Origin: Haliclystus octoradiatus
Lineage: Eukaryota; Cnidaria; Staurozoa; Stauromedusae; Haliclystidae
Assembly: GCA_916610825.1 (NCBI GenBank)
Contig: OU744447.1
Coordinates: forward strand, 8,935,402-8,999,401
DNA length: 64,000 nucleotides
Direction: 5' to 3'
This document shows positions 1-10,714 of this stretch, in pieces (the stretch's first letter is position 1; each line of letters starts with the position of its first letter). The notes below the pieces were generated by a model that worked only from the letters and a program-made list of their open reading frames with translations, did no database searches and was not told the origin of the DNA. A program made the translations under genes and the position numbers.

Positions 1-1366
1 TCAGGGCGTCGGATTCATCATCCAATTCCTCAATGAAATCCTTCAAAGTAGGCTGCCTATCCTTTCTTTTTCTAATCTTATTGGCAACCTTTTGCCACCT
101 AGTCTGAAAATATCTAGGCATCCTTTCATTTAATTTTGCAATTACACCTGTATTTATTTCCGACAGACAATCTAAATGTTTCAATGTTGAATAAACACTA
201 TTTGCATTGTCAGAAAGAGTTTGGAAGGCTAATTTGTCATTTGCTTTAATTGGAAGACCTTCCGTTAACACCTTCAGGCAAGCATGAGTAATGGCATGTT
301 TTTGTCCGAACTTCTTTTTTAAACGATCTATTGCTGATTTTAATTTTCCTGGGCCTGTGATTTCAAAACCCTCCACTGCCTTTAGAGCAGGTCCACTTAA
401 AAATTGCAATAGGCGAGAAAATTTCCGATTCTCATCAAGTGGCTTAGAGTCAATTAGATCGGTGAATCTATTGATAAATCTCGGATAATCAACAGGATTA
501 CCGGTGAATTTAACTATTTCTGGCGTCGGTAATTCATTGGTTGCACTCAACCTTTGAACAGCACAAAGAGCTTCATGAAGAGCTGCTATTTCAATAGAAG
601 AAGACGAACTTGTGCTTATATTCTCATTAGAACTTTTAACCGCTTGTTTGCTTTTGTTCGAAAGACTATTATCTATTTCATTGTCTGTTAATATATTCCT
701 ATTGTTTGCTGAATTACTATGATTACGTCCGGAACTGATAGAAACGACAGAGCCGGCACGTGCTGATAAATTGTCACCAACAGGGAATTCTCCATGCAAA
801 TCATCTAGCATATCGTGAGCTTCTGAGATCGTTTTACTTGCTACTAATTTAGCATTGGCGATGGCGATGTTTGCATTTTGCTCAGCAATTTTTGCGTCTA
901 GTTCCAATTTTGCTGTTACAATCCTTTGTTCAGCCCGTCTTATACTCGATCGGTGTGAAATATTGCTAGATTTAGACGATTTACTAGACCGTGATTTTGT
1001 TGAAGAGGCAATCGAGATGTTGTCCATTTCCTGTCTATTGTTAATATTATCACGAGCTGCCGCCAGCACCGACACGTTATATTTACTGTGAAAAACACTT
1101 AACTTATTATCATAACTATTTTTTCTATCGCATTGAAATAAATATTCTTTGCGAAGATTGTCCTTTTGCGAATCGGTTAAAGTATTAATTAATATAAACG
1201 AGTTATTACAATCGACATACCGTTTCCATATGTTGTCGATTTCTTTTATTGCGTTTAATACGCTTACCTCGGACACATCATCTGACCATGCATCGACTTC
1301 GGCGTACGCCTTCTTTAACTCTTCGATATAACTTTTACACTCTTCTATCAAAACGTCAACATCCAT
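1..1366 (-). CDS. BEL/Pao-like retrotransposon gag (DUF1759-type), 5' part, runs off left edge
   Basis: An open frame of about 455 codons starts at the ATG at 1366-1364 and is still open at base 1. The N-terminal half is polar and serine-rich with a long helical, alanine/glutamate-rich stretch. It is followed by the segment LPTPEIVKFTGNPVDYPRF, which matches the conserved start of the DUF1759 gag domain of BEL/Pao elements (P-K-F-x-G-D/N-P-x-x-[WY]-x-x-F). The frame lies directly downstream of a putative primer-binding site and LTR on the same strand, as expected for gag. Protease, reverse transcriptase and integrase would lie beyond the left edge. No frameshift or stop was seen in the part checked, so the element may be young. 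Assignment to BEL/Pao rests on the gag motif alone. Confidence 0.72.
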   Translation of the reverse strand, partial: MDVDVLIEECKSYIEELKKAYAEVDAWSDDVSEVSVLNAIKEIDNIWKRYVDCNNSFILINTLTDSQKDNLRKEYLFQCDRKNSYDNKLSVFHSKYNVSVLAAARDNINNRQEMDNISIASSTKSRSSKSSKSSNISHRSSIRRAEQRIVTAKLELDAKIAEQNANIAIANAKLVASKTISEAHDMLDDLHGEFPVGDNLSARAGSVVSISSGRNHSNSANNRNILTDNEIDNSLSNKSKQAVKSSNENISTSSSSSIEIAALHEALCAVQRLSATNELPTPEIVKFTGNPVDYPRFINRFTDLIDSKPLDENRKFSRLLQFLSGPALKAVEGFEITGPGKLKSAIDRLKKKFGQKHAITHACLKVLTEGLPIKANDKLAFQTLSDNANSVYSTLKHLDCLSEINTGVIAKLNERMPRYFQTRWQKVANKIRKRKDRQPTLKDFIEELDDESDAL

Positions 1367-1395
1367 CTCTGTGGTAGCTTTCCTTGTTAATACCA

Positions 1396-1891
1396 TGCCA
1401 GGCCAAAGGACAAAGGACAAACTACAACGACGATCCAAGGACACACGTATTCTTGGAATCCATCAATAAACCACGAGAAGATCAAGAAAACTATGTTGTA
1501 CCAGTATATTTTGAAACAGAAACACGCGCTCTTATTCAAGTTAATAGAGTTGAAGCAATAAAACAGCAGTGATATTTTCAAATCTCTATTCGTCAACAAA
1601 TGAATAATATAATAATGAACGGTTTTCTAAAATAAGATAACAATAACAATTAGTATAACATTAAATATTCATAATCAGTAAATAACAATTAATAACAATT
1701 AACAATAAAATGAATAAATACCTTGGTTTATCTTCACAAATAACATTGAACAACAGTTTAAACACTTTGGTTGCAAATTAAATTATTTCTACTTTCAATA
1801 CTCCTATCTCAACGGAGATCACAATACAACAACAAATATTACAGAAAACTAAACCCTAATTACAGAAAAAGGGCGTTGTCACGTGACAACA
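1396..1891 (-). mobile_element. 5' LTR of the minus-strand BEL/Pao-like element, with primer-binding site
   Basis: Read on the minus strand, the segment begins TGTTGTCACGTGACAAC at 1891 and ends in GGCCTGGCA at 1396, so it has TG...CA ends. It is followed at once by TGGTATTAACAAGG (1395-1382), a plausible primer-binding site beginning TGG. The gag ATG follows about 30 bases after the LTR. The second LTR would lie outside the window, so the boundary is inferred from the TG/CA ends and the primer site and not from a repeat pair. Confidence 0.55.
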
Positions 1892-2034
1892 TTTCCTGTT
1901 ACCCACAGAGGTAACACTAACGATAATGATGTATTGCAAAATAATGGGAGAAATGGTGATACAAATGGTGATACAGCTACAAGAAAGAGTGGTAGAGTGG
2001 TTAGACCACCAAATAGGTTTATTCCAGATTAATT
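1892..2034 (+). pseudogene. 3' end of an LTR-retrotransposon pol, interrupted
   Basis: From the junction with the minus-strand LTR, a plus-strand frame runs about 45 codons to the TAA near 2031. It ends in the tail KSGRVVRPPNRFIPD, a basic, proline-containing tail of the kind seen at the C-terminus of many LTR-element integrases. The frame is cut at its 5' side by the oppositely oriented LTR at 1891, so this is the host of a nested insertion. The clade cannot be fixed from this fragment. Confidence 0.5.
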
Positions 2035-2185
2035 AGAAAATAAATAACGTTAATTCTTAACAATCAAACAATGATCTCACAGTTTTATCATAATCATAAA
2101 TAATTACCAAGGACTTTAATAAGGAACTTTAATAATCAATAAATAGAATCTTACAGTTATTAATTATGTTTTAAGGGAAGGGAGA

Positions 2186-2503
2186 TGTTACGTACAGCTT
2201 AACTGTATGTAACCTGAGTAAGTGTAACCTGATATGAGCGTGACTGCTATTATCGAATATGTATGTAACCTATGTTTTAGTTTATTCCCCTCGTGGCAAC
2301 TGTACGAACATGTTGTATTGAAGTCTTAATTATATACTATCAATCTATCAGTTTGATTGTGACACTTACTATTGTGTCTTTAAAGTGTTTATATACATGT
2401 GATAACACCTAAGAGAAACAACACAATTGAAATAATAATAGCGTCAAATTTCAAACTCTAATTATATGCCCTTGTCTTCCATGGGGAGCTTCAGACAGCA
2501 ACA
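2186..2503 (+). mobile_element. 3' LTR of the plus-strand element (putative)
   Basis: A purine tract (AAGGGAAGGGAGA, about 2172-2185) lies immediately before TGTTACGTACAG, which fits a polypurine tract followed by the 5' end of a 3' LTR. The pol tail ends 150 bases upstream on the same strand. The LTR end is set at the CA near 2503 and is uncertain because the partner LTR is missing. A short direct repeat of CTTAACTGTATGTAACC/GTAACCTG type lies near the LTR start. Confidence 0.45.
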
Positions 2504-2589
2504 TTACAGAGATTACAGAACAGAGGGTTGGGTAGTTTTTTTATTTGACTTGTCAACTTGGTTGGATTTCAATCAGAGACAGAATAACA

Positions 2590-2830
2590 CCACACCAACC
2601 AGGGTACGACAAAAGGTTTAGCCTTCTGGAACCCAAGAGGCATTTCAAAATTTTCTTCTGAACTTTTTTGTTGATCTTCGACCAATAAATCAAAAAAAAA
2701 TTTCAATTTTCTTCTGAAGTTTTGTTGTTGATGTTTGACCAATAAATCATTAAAAACAATCAATTTTCTTCTGAATTTGCTCTAACCTTCCGGAATCTAG
2801 GATTGCAGGATTCTTACTTTTTCGGGCCCT
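2590..2830. repeat. Dispersed repeat, CCTTCCGGAATC / AATAAATCA family (degenerate copy)
   Basis: This segment shares a mosaic of short blocks (AAAGGTTTAGCCTTCTGGAA, TTTTCTTCTGAA, ACCAATAAATCA, CTCTAACCTTCCGGAATCT) with copies near 18345-18490, 32583-32737, 49815-49880 and 59290-59370. The 32.6-kb copy is the best preserved and shows the terminal inverted repeats. Here the middle block TTTTCTTCTGAA...AATAAATCA is itself repeated in tandem. Confidence 0.5.
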
Positions 2831-2949
2831 GACACCGACCAATGATCAGCCATAAAAATAAACATAATCTGGCTTCCTTCCTCTTCTCTCAAAATTTTAC
2901 AACGACCAAATACAACCAGCATTCAATTTCATTGCCATTTGACATCTAA

Positions 2950-3821
2950 GGCTAGGGTTATATGGACGCACCGAACTCAATTCGAATTAGGTGCGACACC
3001 GAATAGCATTAAATTCGCATTTGGGGTTATACAGACGAACCGAATGTCGACAATCTTTAAAAACTGGCCAAAATGTCACGTGATAGGAAGTAGTTTTTTT
3101 GGAATATTACCACATGGTTTGAAACCAGAGTGTTTTGTTTGCATTATTTTTCATTTTCAGCTATTTTTCCGTTCTATTTTGCCTATCAATAGTTTGAAAC
3201 TTGTATGAAGTAGTAATCTCAAAGGTTTGAAAGCATTTTTACGGGAAACAGTTTTTGTTCTAGCAAGGCATAGTAGTCAGAGCAAATTAAATGCGAATTT
3301 CCATTAAAATAACATATTATGATAAAAGCGACCTCAATTCTAGTGCTGATGCATTGTGATTGACTAAACATTTTGAAATGTTTTAAATCATGATTTTGGA
3401 AAACATCAGCTTCCCTGTCAACCATCTTTCAATCATATAAACAAGTCACCATAACAACTTCCCAAAAGCGATGTTCTTTCTATCGCATTGCCATGGAAAC
3501 ATCCTTTAAAATAATTTATGATTTGCACATCTCCCGGTTTATTGCCATATAAGGTAGATATAGGAGCTCAGTCACGGCACCGTGAGTCGAATGTATTTAG
3601 TTCGTTGCGATGATAGCTCGCTCGTATAACGCGGCGATGAATTTAATTCATGGAGAAGAGCTCCGCACATCAAGGCTTGACGTGCGGAGATAGCTTGACG
3701 CACTTAATGTTTTTTTGAGGAATGTTGATGAACCGAATGGTGTTATACGAAGCGCGCTATCATGAGATTTAATTTGAATGAATGAATCAATTGAGTTCGG
3801 TGCGTCCATATAACCCTAGCC
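2950..3821. mobile_element. 872-bp TIR element with TAA target duplication (PIF/Harbinger-like)
   Basis: Perfect 33-bp terminal inverted repeats beginning GGCTAGGGTTATATGGACG occupy 2950-2982 and 3789-3821. Both ends are flanked by TAA (2947-2949 and 3822-3824). A 3-bp TWA duplication is typical of PIF/Harbinger elements, so that superfamily is inferred. A degenerate copy of the terminus (GGGGTTATACAGACGAACCGAA) lies internally near 3022-3044. No transposase frame is present, so the element is non-autonomous. Confidence 0.8.
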
Positions 3822-3900
3822 TAAATCAAGTCAAGTCAATTGCGATTCACATCAATGCGCTGGTCCTCATAAATGGAATGATCGATCATCTGCAACATTG

Positions 3901-4046
3901 CCTCTGCGAAAAACAGTTCAGGAGTCATAAACAGTTCATGAACAGTTCATAAACGTTACATGGCCTAAATTTTCATGAACTGTTCATGAAAAGTTTATAA
4001 ACTCTATGTGAAGGTTCATGAACTCCTGAAATGTTTTTCGCAGGGG
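3901..4046. mobile_element. GTTCATGAAC foldback MITE, copy 1
   Basis: The ends are imperfect inverted repeats: CTCTGCGAAAAACAGTTCAG on the left and the complement of TGAAATGTTTTTCGCAGGGG on the right. The interior consists of repeated GTTCATGAAC-like palindromes. Related copies lie at 4851-4996, 18032-18106, 41545-41814, about 43160-43285, about 60515-60660, about 60790-60865 and the right edge. Confidence 0.65.
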
Positions 4047-4564
4047 TGAAGGAAGTCTCATTTTAAAGTATAGGTTTTAAATGTCTAGGCTACTCAAGAA
4101 GAAAATGATAAAATAAATATCTAGCTTCAATCTGTTTTCTATTATTCAATTTAATGCTATTTAGTATTGCAATATAACGTGAGAATGCGACAAGCATTAT
4201 GATAACTTTAAAGCATGGTCAACCACTTGATGAATTCTTTATTTTATTCAAAATGCTTAAATTTCGATCAGTGGGATTTAAAAAAAAAAATTAAATTCAA
4301 TATTTATTAATTTTTAGTTTCAAAATTGAAATATATCTTTGTACGATAAGATAGAAAAAAGTTTTTATTTTGTTATTGTGATTTTTATTTTGTTTGTTAA
4401 ATTAATGAAATACTGATATTAATTTCGTTACCTTTTTTCTTCTGCTCATGTATGTATGTAATTCAGAAGAATCAGTTGTTCTTTGAAAAAAAGTTTTATG
4501 TGAACTTATGGTGCTGATTATTCTTATTCTCATTACTATAAATAATATATGGATAGGTCCAAAC

Positions 4565-7500
4565 CTTGCCAACAGTATTATCAGCATCGTCTAAACAGTT
4601 ACAGAGAAATACTGTTGAAGTTTCTTTCTCTTCGATTAGACTCTTGTTAATCTACAAAAACACAAAAGTCATAGCAATGATCGATCAATTTAACATCAAA
4701 CTTTAGGCCTATCATATCCCATTAATCTTAAAGGAAATAGAATATATGTGCTGTGCTTTTTTGTTATGGAGGAGATTGTTCTTGAAATTCAAAAAAGTAA
4801 TTTGATACAGAAAAACTGGTTTCCTTTTGAATTTAAAGAATATGTGAGATCTCCTGTGAAAAACGTTCATGAGTCAAAAACGTAAAATTGACCAATTGTT
4901 TAAGAAAGTTTGGCAAATTCACTGCCATGAATCATGAACCTCCAAAGAAATGTTCCTGAATTGTTTGACATGAACTATTGATTTTTTTCACAGTGGTTGT
5001 AAGTTTCATTTAAAATAGCTTTCACATATTCTGAAATAATTCAGCAATCAGGGGGAGATCTTGTAGCTTTAATGTTTATGATATGAACATCAACAAATTA
5101 AATGTGACGGTTCCTGTCAGAATCAATAATCGGAGAAAATCCAATTGTAGGCTTACAGTTTGGCGGAAGGAAATAGGAAATTATTGAAAATCTAAACATA
5201 TTTTAACAAACAAAATGAGCAAAAATGATTGTCTGATTTTTGACTTCATATTTTATATATTATTTAAAGTTCTGCTGTATAGCCTAGCATTGAGCCCTAT
5301 CTTCAATCAGTAAGACAACTTACACCACATTATATGAGTAAAATGAGATAAATTTGAAGATAAATTATAATTTTAAATTAGATAATCAAATAAAACGAGA
5401 TCCAAAGTTTTATTGAAATGTTGATTCTGACACGAGCAGTCACAAATTTGTTAAATATCTGTAAAAAACATTTAACTCACCATCAATTTTGGCCTGTGCG
5501 TCAAATCTATTTTATTCAATACTACTATATTCTTCTTGTGTCCTAAGAATTTGTAGAAATCGGGATTATGTGTTGAAACTGGCATCTGAAAATGAGAACA
5601 GCAAAACATAACATTTACCGTTTAACATTTAAGCTTCAAATTTAAGCTACTATTTTACAAGCCATGTCTAATATTAGGCCCAAATATTATGTATATTATT
5701 GTTATATAGCAGCCTCCGTCTCTGATATAGTAGGCCTAGCCTTAAATAACTCTTCCTTCAACAGTGACATTTACTCTAATATATGAAAAAGCATCCTCAG
5801 AGCTAGGTAGGCCTAGCCTACACTTTAAAACAAAAGTCAGTGGGCTATCAACAATGATGTTTCCATTTTAACAATCTGGATAAATGAAATTCCAGTTCAA
5901 CTGAAAAATGGATTTGAATCCCTATACTGTATATTATTTTCTGGTCAATTTCCCGCTATTCGATTTTGGATAATTGCAAATTAGGATAAATGCAATTGAA
6001 ATTGTTTGCATTTGAGTTGCACAAGTTTTTAAAGTCACCCTGGTTACATTGTAACTTTGCCTTTTAACTTGCATTTAGTTTTAATTGCTTAGTGAATTTT
6101 CTACAGTTTGTATGCAATTTCAGCTATCATATTGATTATTTCAATTACATCTAGGCCTACTTTTAATTTTTATTGTATGTTAAATTTCCTATTATATTTA
6201 AATAACTGCATTTTTACCATTAGTCAGTTTCTTGCTTTGTATGGTTAATAAAAAAACTTGTTTTCAAAAGTCGGAACTCATAGTCGAAATGAAAAGAGAG
6301 CTTACTATGGAGCAACAACAAAGTCTAGACTTGAAAAATCATAACATTTTCTCGCGAAAAAGAAATAGTCCATTTCCCAGAACAGATATGCCCATATCTC
6401 TGGGACACCTTGTTGGCCATAATTATAACTGAAATTGAACGTGAATTGTAGATTTTAGAAAGGCTTTATTAGACTTCGATGGAGTTTTTCTGTTGTTGTT
6501 TTGCAATAGTGGGCTCCCTTGTCATTTGAACATGAGTTCTGACTTTCGAAGGAGCACTATTTTTGAAATATGGTAGGCCTACTTTCAACATTAGATAACT
6601 CAGCTTAAAAGTCAAAATCGAAAATTATTGTCGGCTTTCCTATTTACTTTGCATGGGCTACTCGATTTCTGGAAAAACATTTTTTGGTGTCATGTATACA
6701 CTTTAATATTAGCGAAACAAAATATTGAAAGTGAAGACACTGAATCTCAGATTCTACGGCAAAGCAAACAAGAAAAGCGAGATTCCTCAATATAAATTCT
6801 GAAGAGTAAACAATGAAAAAATATTCAATAAACAAGAGAAATTAAAGAATATAAAAATACCCTTGCGTCACGAACTTCAATAACAAAATCACACTTATTC
6901 ATCATTGACTGCATGATACGAAGACCTGTGAGAAATAAACCAAATTACATTATGATTGCAATATAACTTTACGACCATGGTAAGCCTAGGGTAGGCCTAT
7001 ATACCCATATGTACTCAATATTTCATCTATAACTACCGGTAGGAGTGTCGGTTTAACTGGGTAACACATAATTGTGTTTACAAAGCACTGAAGATCAAGC
7101 CCTGGCCAAAAATTTTTTTACTTTTGCTAATCTCGTGCTGGTGGCCAAATGAAACTTTCTTTTCGCAAACATTAAAATCAATTTTCTCTTATTATCTGTG
7201 ATGTTTTGAGGGTTTCAATGACTATTCAATTACACTCAATCCCAAGTCGAGCTTCTTTATAGTCAATCGAGGCCAATCAGAAGAAGGCTCATCTTTTAAT
7301 CACTGTCACAGATACTGGAGAAAATAAAAAGTCATTTGGCCACTTCACCAACTCTTCTCCATCTTTAGTGAGAACAATAAAATATTCACAATGTTGGCAA
7401 CATTTTTAATGTCTTCAAAGTGAGTTAAAACTCAAGTAAACTGACGCAAACACTGTGAGGGTGGCCAAATGATTTTTGATTTTCGTCATCATTGGTGACA

Positions 7501-10500
7501 TTTTGTATATTTCACCCAGGATGGCGATATGGCAAAATGAAAGTAATTTGGCCAATGTTTTATGTCTGCAGTAAAGTTTCGAAGTGCCCGAACCAATACC
7601 GAGCCCGAGCATGTACCCTATATACCTTCAGAGTTAATTTGATTGAAAACAATATTTAGCCAGTGCAAGAGCGACCATTATAGACAGTCGAGGTAGCCAC
7701 TGTGGAAAGGTGACCATTATAACAGGTTTCACAGTAGCACTTTAATAATAGGGCCTAACTGCATCACATATGTAGAGTTTTGTATTTGATTATATTTAGT
7801 AGATGTTGACTCTACAAAGGTTGACATAGAAAGAGGGCGATTACATATTATAGTGATTATTTACATGTAGAGAAAGACTGATACAAACGGAAGTTACAAT
7901 ATATATAAACCACTACAGATGTCCCCCCTACGGAGACGGAGTCACAATAAACAAAAACAAATACATAGAAAATTTAAATGAAACAGAAATTAAATAATGA
8001 AGATGATAAAATGTGAACATTTATTAACAACGACAGTCCAGATAGGTAATTGTATTTTGAATATTGTAACGACTTTATTCTTGAGTTGACGGACGACGGT
8101 GTATTAAATTCTTCTCATATTGTTTTTGATACATGTTTTAAATCCACTGACATTGAATCTTTGTTCTTATGTTTTCCATATAGTATAGAGAAGGAGAATT
8201 ATGTCTGCTTATCCATATATGAATGTTCTTCGGTAATAATGAGGATGTCTACTGACAGACAAAAAGGGTTGCGAAAGGACTTGCCAGTAGATCATCAAAT
8301 TAAATATTTACAGCATATTATTACCAGGGATGTTAGTAACGATTACAAAAGTAACGACGTTACTTGTAATCGTTACTTTTTAGTAACTTCTACTTGTAAC
8401 TAGTTACTTTTCTGTAAAAGTAACTTCTACTTGTAACTAGTTACATTTAGGATTAAAAATATAGTAACGATTACTTGTTACTTTTTCACTGCATTTTTGC
8501 TTTCTTCCGTTACTTTTTTCACAAAAGAGTGCTGAAAGTTAGCAGCTTCTCGATCGCTATTGTGTTTTAATTAGTCAAAATCTTTTGTTCTCATTGTTAG
8601 CCTACCATCCAAGAACAATAAAAACACAGAAAAAAGTTCCCTACAACTGCAGGAAAATCCTGTTATAAATTTGGATGTCAAGAAAATTACATTCAGGGAA
8701 GTAACATTCTGTTATAGGCCTACAATCGGTTTTTCCGAGTTTATGATATTCAAGTGATTCAACGAGCGTTTCATGTCTGATATGTCTGTTTGATCAATTA
8801 ATTGTCATAGCAACCAAGCCTGAAATAGAACTAATGGCGCGTAACTTGAGATTTTCTTTGTTATTGAAATTAGGGGGATCGCCTAGACCATTCAAACACG
8901 CAAAAGACGTCGCTGTGAAATAGTCATCGAGCGTCTGTTTTCGTATTTATATTGTCAACAAGAACATTTCATTAATTAACAAATTAAAATACAGAAACAT
9001 TATTTGAATACTTCATATATGTCTTATTGCTTCTGTTGGATATTTAATATTTTTGGATTTATTTAGAAAAAGTAACGGAAAAGTAACTGTAACTAGTTAC
9101 TTTCGAATTCAAAGTAAGTTGTAACTTGTAATTGTTACTTTTTCTGAAAAGTAACGTCTGATAGTAACTACCGTAGTTACTTTCTCGCCCAAGTAACGGT
9201 AACTGTAATTAGCTACTTTTAAAAAGTAACTTTAACATCCCTGATTATTACCAATACCAAGCAAATGAGTGCATAATGGAATGACTGATTAAGTGAGACG
9301 TAAGGTGCCACTCATTTGAGATAAATAAAGTTCGTATTAATTTACGATGAACGATGTCTAAAGATTGCCAACGCCAATAATAACGCCAGTATGACCAAAT
9401 TGATTTATAAATCTCCAAAAATTGAGTAATACTCTTCAGAAGGCTTGAAATAAATAAACTCACGTCGTTGTCACCAATGTAGAGTTTTGTATAAGATTAT
9501 ATTTAATAGATGTTAACTCTACAAAGGTTGACATAGAAAGAGAGGCGATTACATATTACAGTGATTATTTACATGTAGAGAAAGACTGATACAAACGGAA
9601 GTTACAATATATTTAAACCACTACACATATTTGCAATAAAGTTCCACAATGGAAAGAATGATGTTTGGGGGCGATATTGTGGCTGCTGGATCTCTTTTGC
9701 AGATGAAATCAAAGCAGCGCATATCATAATCTTATATGTCAAATTTACAGAGAAATAAATCAAATTCATTATTTGTTAAGGTTTGAGGTTGAACATATTA
9801 CAGTGAAACCTGTATATAACGGCCAGCTACGAGAGGTAGATAAATTGACCACTATAGACAGGTTGCCTTTATATACAGGTTTGATTCAATAGAAAATACT
9901 ATTTTAGACATTGTAAGAGTGACCACTATAGACAGGTGGCCGCTGTATAGAGGTGACCGTTATAACAGGTTTGACTGTACGGTAGTGCCGAATCTGTTAA
10001 CATCAAATTTTTTAACGCAGTATGTTGTTTCAAAGTATTTTAATAAAGAAATATTTTGTTTTTATGGAGAATATTTTAACGTAGAATCTCCTGGTGGAAT
10101 TCTTGACTAACAGTTTCAGCATTAACAATGGGTTCCAGATGTGATTGTTTAAATGTTTTTTCTCCACAAAATGATTCAAAATTTGATTTACACCAGTAGA
10201 TTTCCCGAGAAAATACAGACTTGGTCCTATTCCATAGGCACGAAATGCATCCTTTCCAGTCCAGTCTGACTCAGATCGAGTCAGGTCCAGATGCGTTAGT
10301 GCCATATTCGGCAGTGATTAACCTTAACTTATGATACTTATCCACTACTTAGGCTGTATGTATGTAAATAAGATTTACTGTGGATCTGTGATACTACAAA
10401 CTGGGGATTCGGGGGGGGGCAACAAAGGAAAAAGTACACCGGACTTGTGTAAGCTTACTCATTAATTGATAAGTTTTATGTATGCGTTTCACCTTTGGCC

Positions 10501-10592
10501 ATGTGTCCAGGGAACCATTTCCGAAACGTTGAAAGTGGAATATCTTGATGACACTGAAAAGATTTTCTCAGGCCAGATATTCTCGTTGCCAT
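4565..10592 (-). CDS. MTG1: Mitochondrial ribosome-associated GTPase 1 (first four coding exons)
   Basis: MTG1 is a circularly permuted YlqF/RbgA-family GTPase of the mitochondrial inner membrane that acts in large-subunit mitoribosome assembly. Four exons read on the minus strand: 10592-10493 (ATG, basic leader, KWFPGHMAKG), 6925-6861 (LRIMQSMMNKCDFVIEVRDAR), 5585-5481 (ending in the G4 motif region NIVVLNKIDL) and 4651-4565 (TVFLCNCLDD, G5-like region). All junctions have AG/GT boundaries and phases that join without stops. The 33-residue first exon carries an R/K-rich start that fits a mitochondrial presequence. The G1 P-loop exon (GxPNxGKSS) was not found down to base 1, so the rest of the gene lies off the left edge or is lost. 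Intron 1 is 3.6 kb and contains nested transposons. The last donor (GTTTGG) is weak. Confidence 0.87.
4851..4996. mobile_element. GTTCATGAAC foldback MITE, copy 2 (degenerate)
   Basis: The segment starts CTCCTGTGAAAAACGTTCATGA and ends TTTTTTTCACAGTGG, an imperfect inverted repeat resembling copy 1. The interior has ATGAATCATGAAC-type palindromes. It lies in MTG1 intron 3. Confidence 0.45.
5930..6065. repeat. Degenerate CAGTGTAACCCG-family MITE
   Basis: Blocks such as TTTTCTGGTCAA, TTGGATAATTGCAAATTAGG and GGATAAATGCAATTGAAA match the interior of the better preserved copy at 47250-47438. The ends are eroded. It lies in MTG1 intron 2. Confidence 0.45.
7660..7738. repeat. Fragment of the CAGTCAAACCTGTTATAACGG MITE family
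   Basis: Blocks GAGCGACCATTATAGACAG and GTGACCATTATAACAGGTTT match the MITE whose full copies lie at 9801-9977 and 63065-63243. Only one end is preserved. Confidence 0.5.
7771..9625 (-). mobile_element. Small non-autonomous LTR retrotransposon (TRIM-like), split by a hAT element
   Basis: Two near-identical 147-148-bp direct repeats with TG...CA ends (7771-7917 and 9478-9625) flank the element. CATA stands on both outer sides (7767-7770 and 9626-9629), fitting a 4-bp target duplication. On the minus strand, a putative primer-binding site TTGGTGACAACGACGTG (9477-9461) follows the 5' LTR, and a G-rich tract TAGGGGGGACATC (7930-7918) precedes the 3' LTR, so it is oriented minus. Without the 919-bp hAT insertion and its duplicated target it would be about 0.93 kb, too short for gag-pol. 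Low LTR divergence suggests recent activity driven by an element elsewhere. It lies in MTG1 intron 1. Confidence 0.75.
8325..9243. mobile_element. 919-bp hAT-like non-autonomous element (CAGGGATG...CATCCCTG)
   Basis: The ends are CAGGGATGTTAGTAAC and GTAACTTTAACATCCCTG, with a matching 8-bp duplication ATTATTAC on both sides (8317-8324 and 9244-9251). An 8-bp duplication and CAGGG-type ends are characteristic of hAT elements. Both subterminal regions are packed with GTAAC/GTTAC repeats, a typical arrangement of transposase binding sites. No transposase is encoded. A truncated copy lies at 33559-34267 and an inverted fragment at 43763-43841. Removing the element joins the two halves of the LTR element around it. 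Confidence 0.85.
9801..9977. mobile_element. 177-bp TA-flanked MITE (CAGTGAAACCTGT...AACAGGTTTGACTG)
   Basis: Terminal inverted repeats CAGTGAAACCTGTATATAAC and, on the other strand, CAGTCAAACCTGTTATAACG are flanked by TA on each side (9799-9800 and 9978-9979). The interior has tandem CACTATAGACAGGT units. Further copies lie at 51422-51574, 57880-58055, 58875-59032 and 63065-63243. TA duplication suggests a Tc1/mariner-type mobiliser. Confidence 0.75.
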
Positions 10593-10714
10593 AATAATTA
10601 TAACAATGATAAATCATTATTTATGAGTTGAGACTTTGATAAATCATGAGTTGAGACATGATACTCTTGCTTTTCATTTGTAGCTTTTGATTTTGAAAAG
10701 AGTACATACATAAA

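Noticed and set aside
1384..1572. 62-codon plus-strand frame
   Set aside because: It falls inside the LTR of the minus-strand element and shows no domain.
2569..2763. 64-codon minus-strand frame
   Set aside because: It is built from the tandem blocks of a dispersed MITE family.
2500..4560. Search for the MTG1 P-loop exon (GxPNxGKSS) in this interval
   Set aside because: No matching codons were found on the minus strand, so the gene was left as running off the left edge.
8050..8403. 117-codon plus-strand frame as a gene
   Set aside because: It runs from the interior of the small LTR element into the hAT terminus and is antisense to the LTR element; the last 25 residues are hAT repeat sequence.
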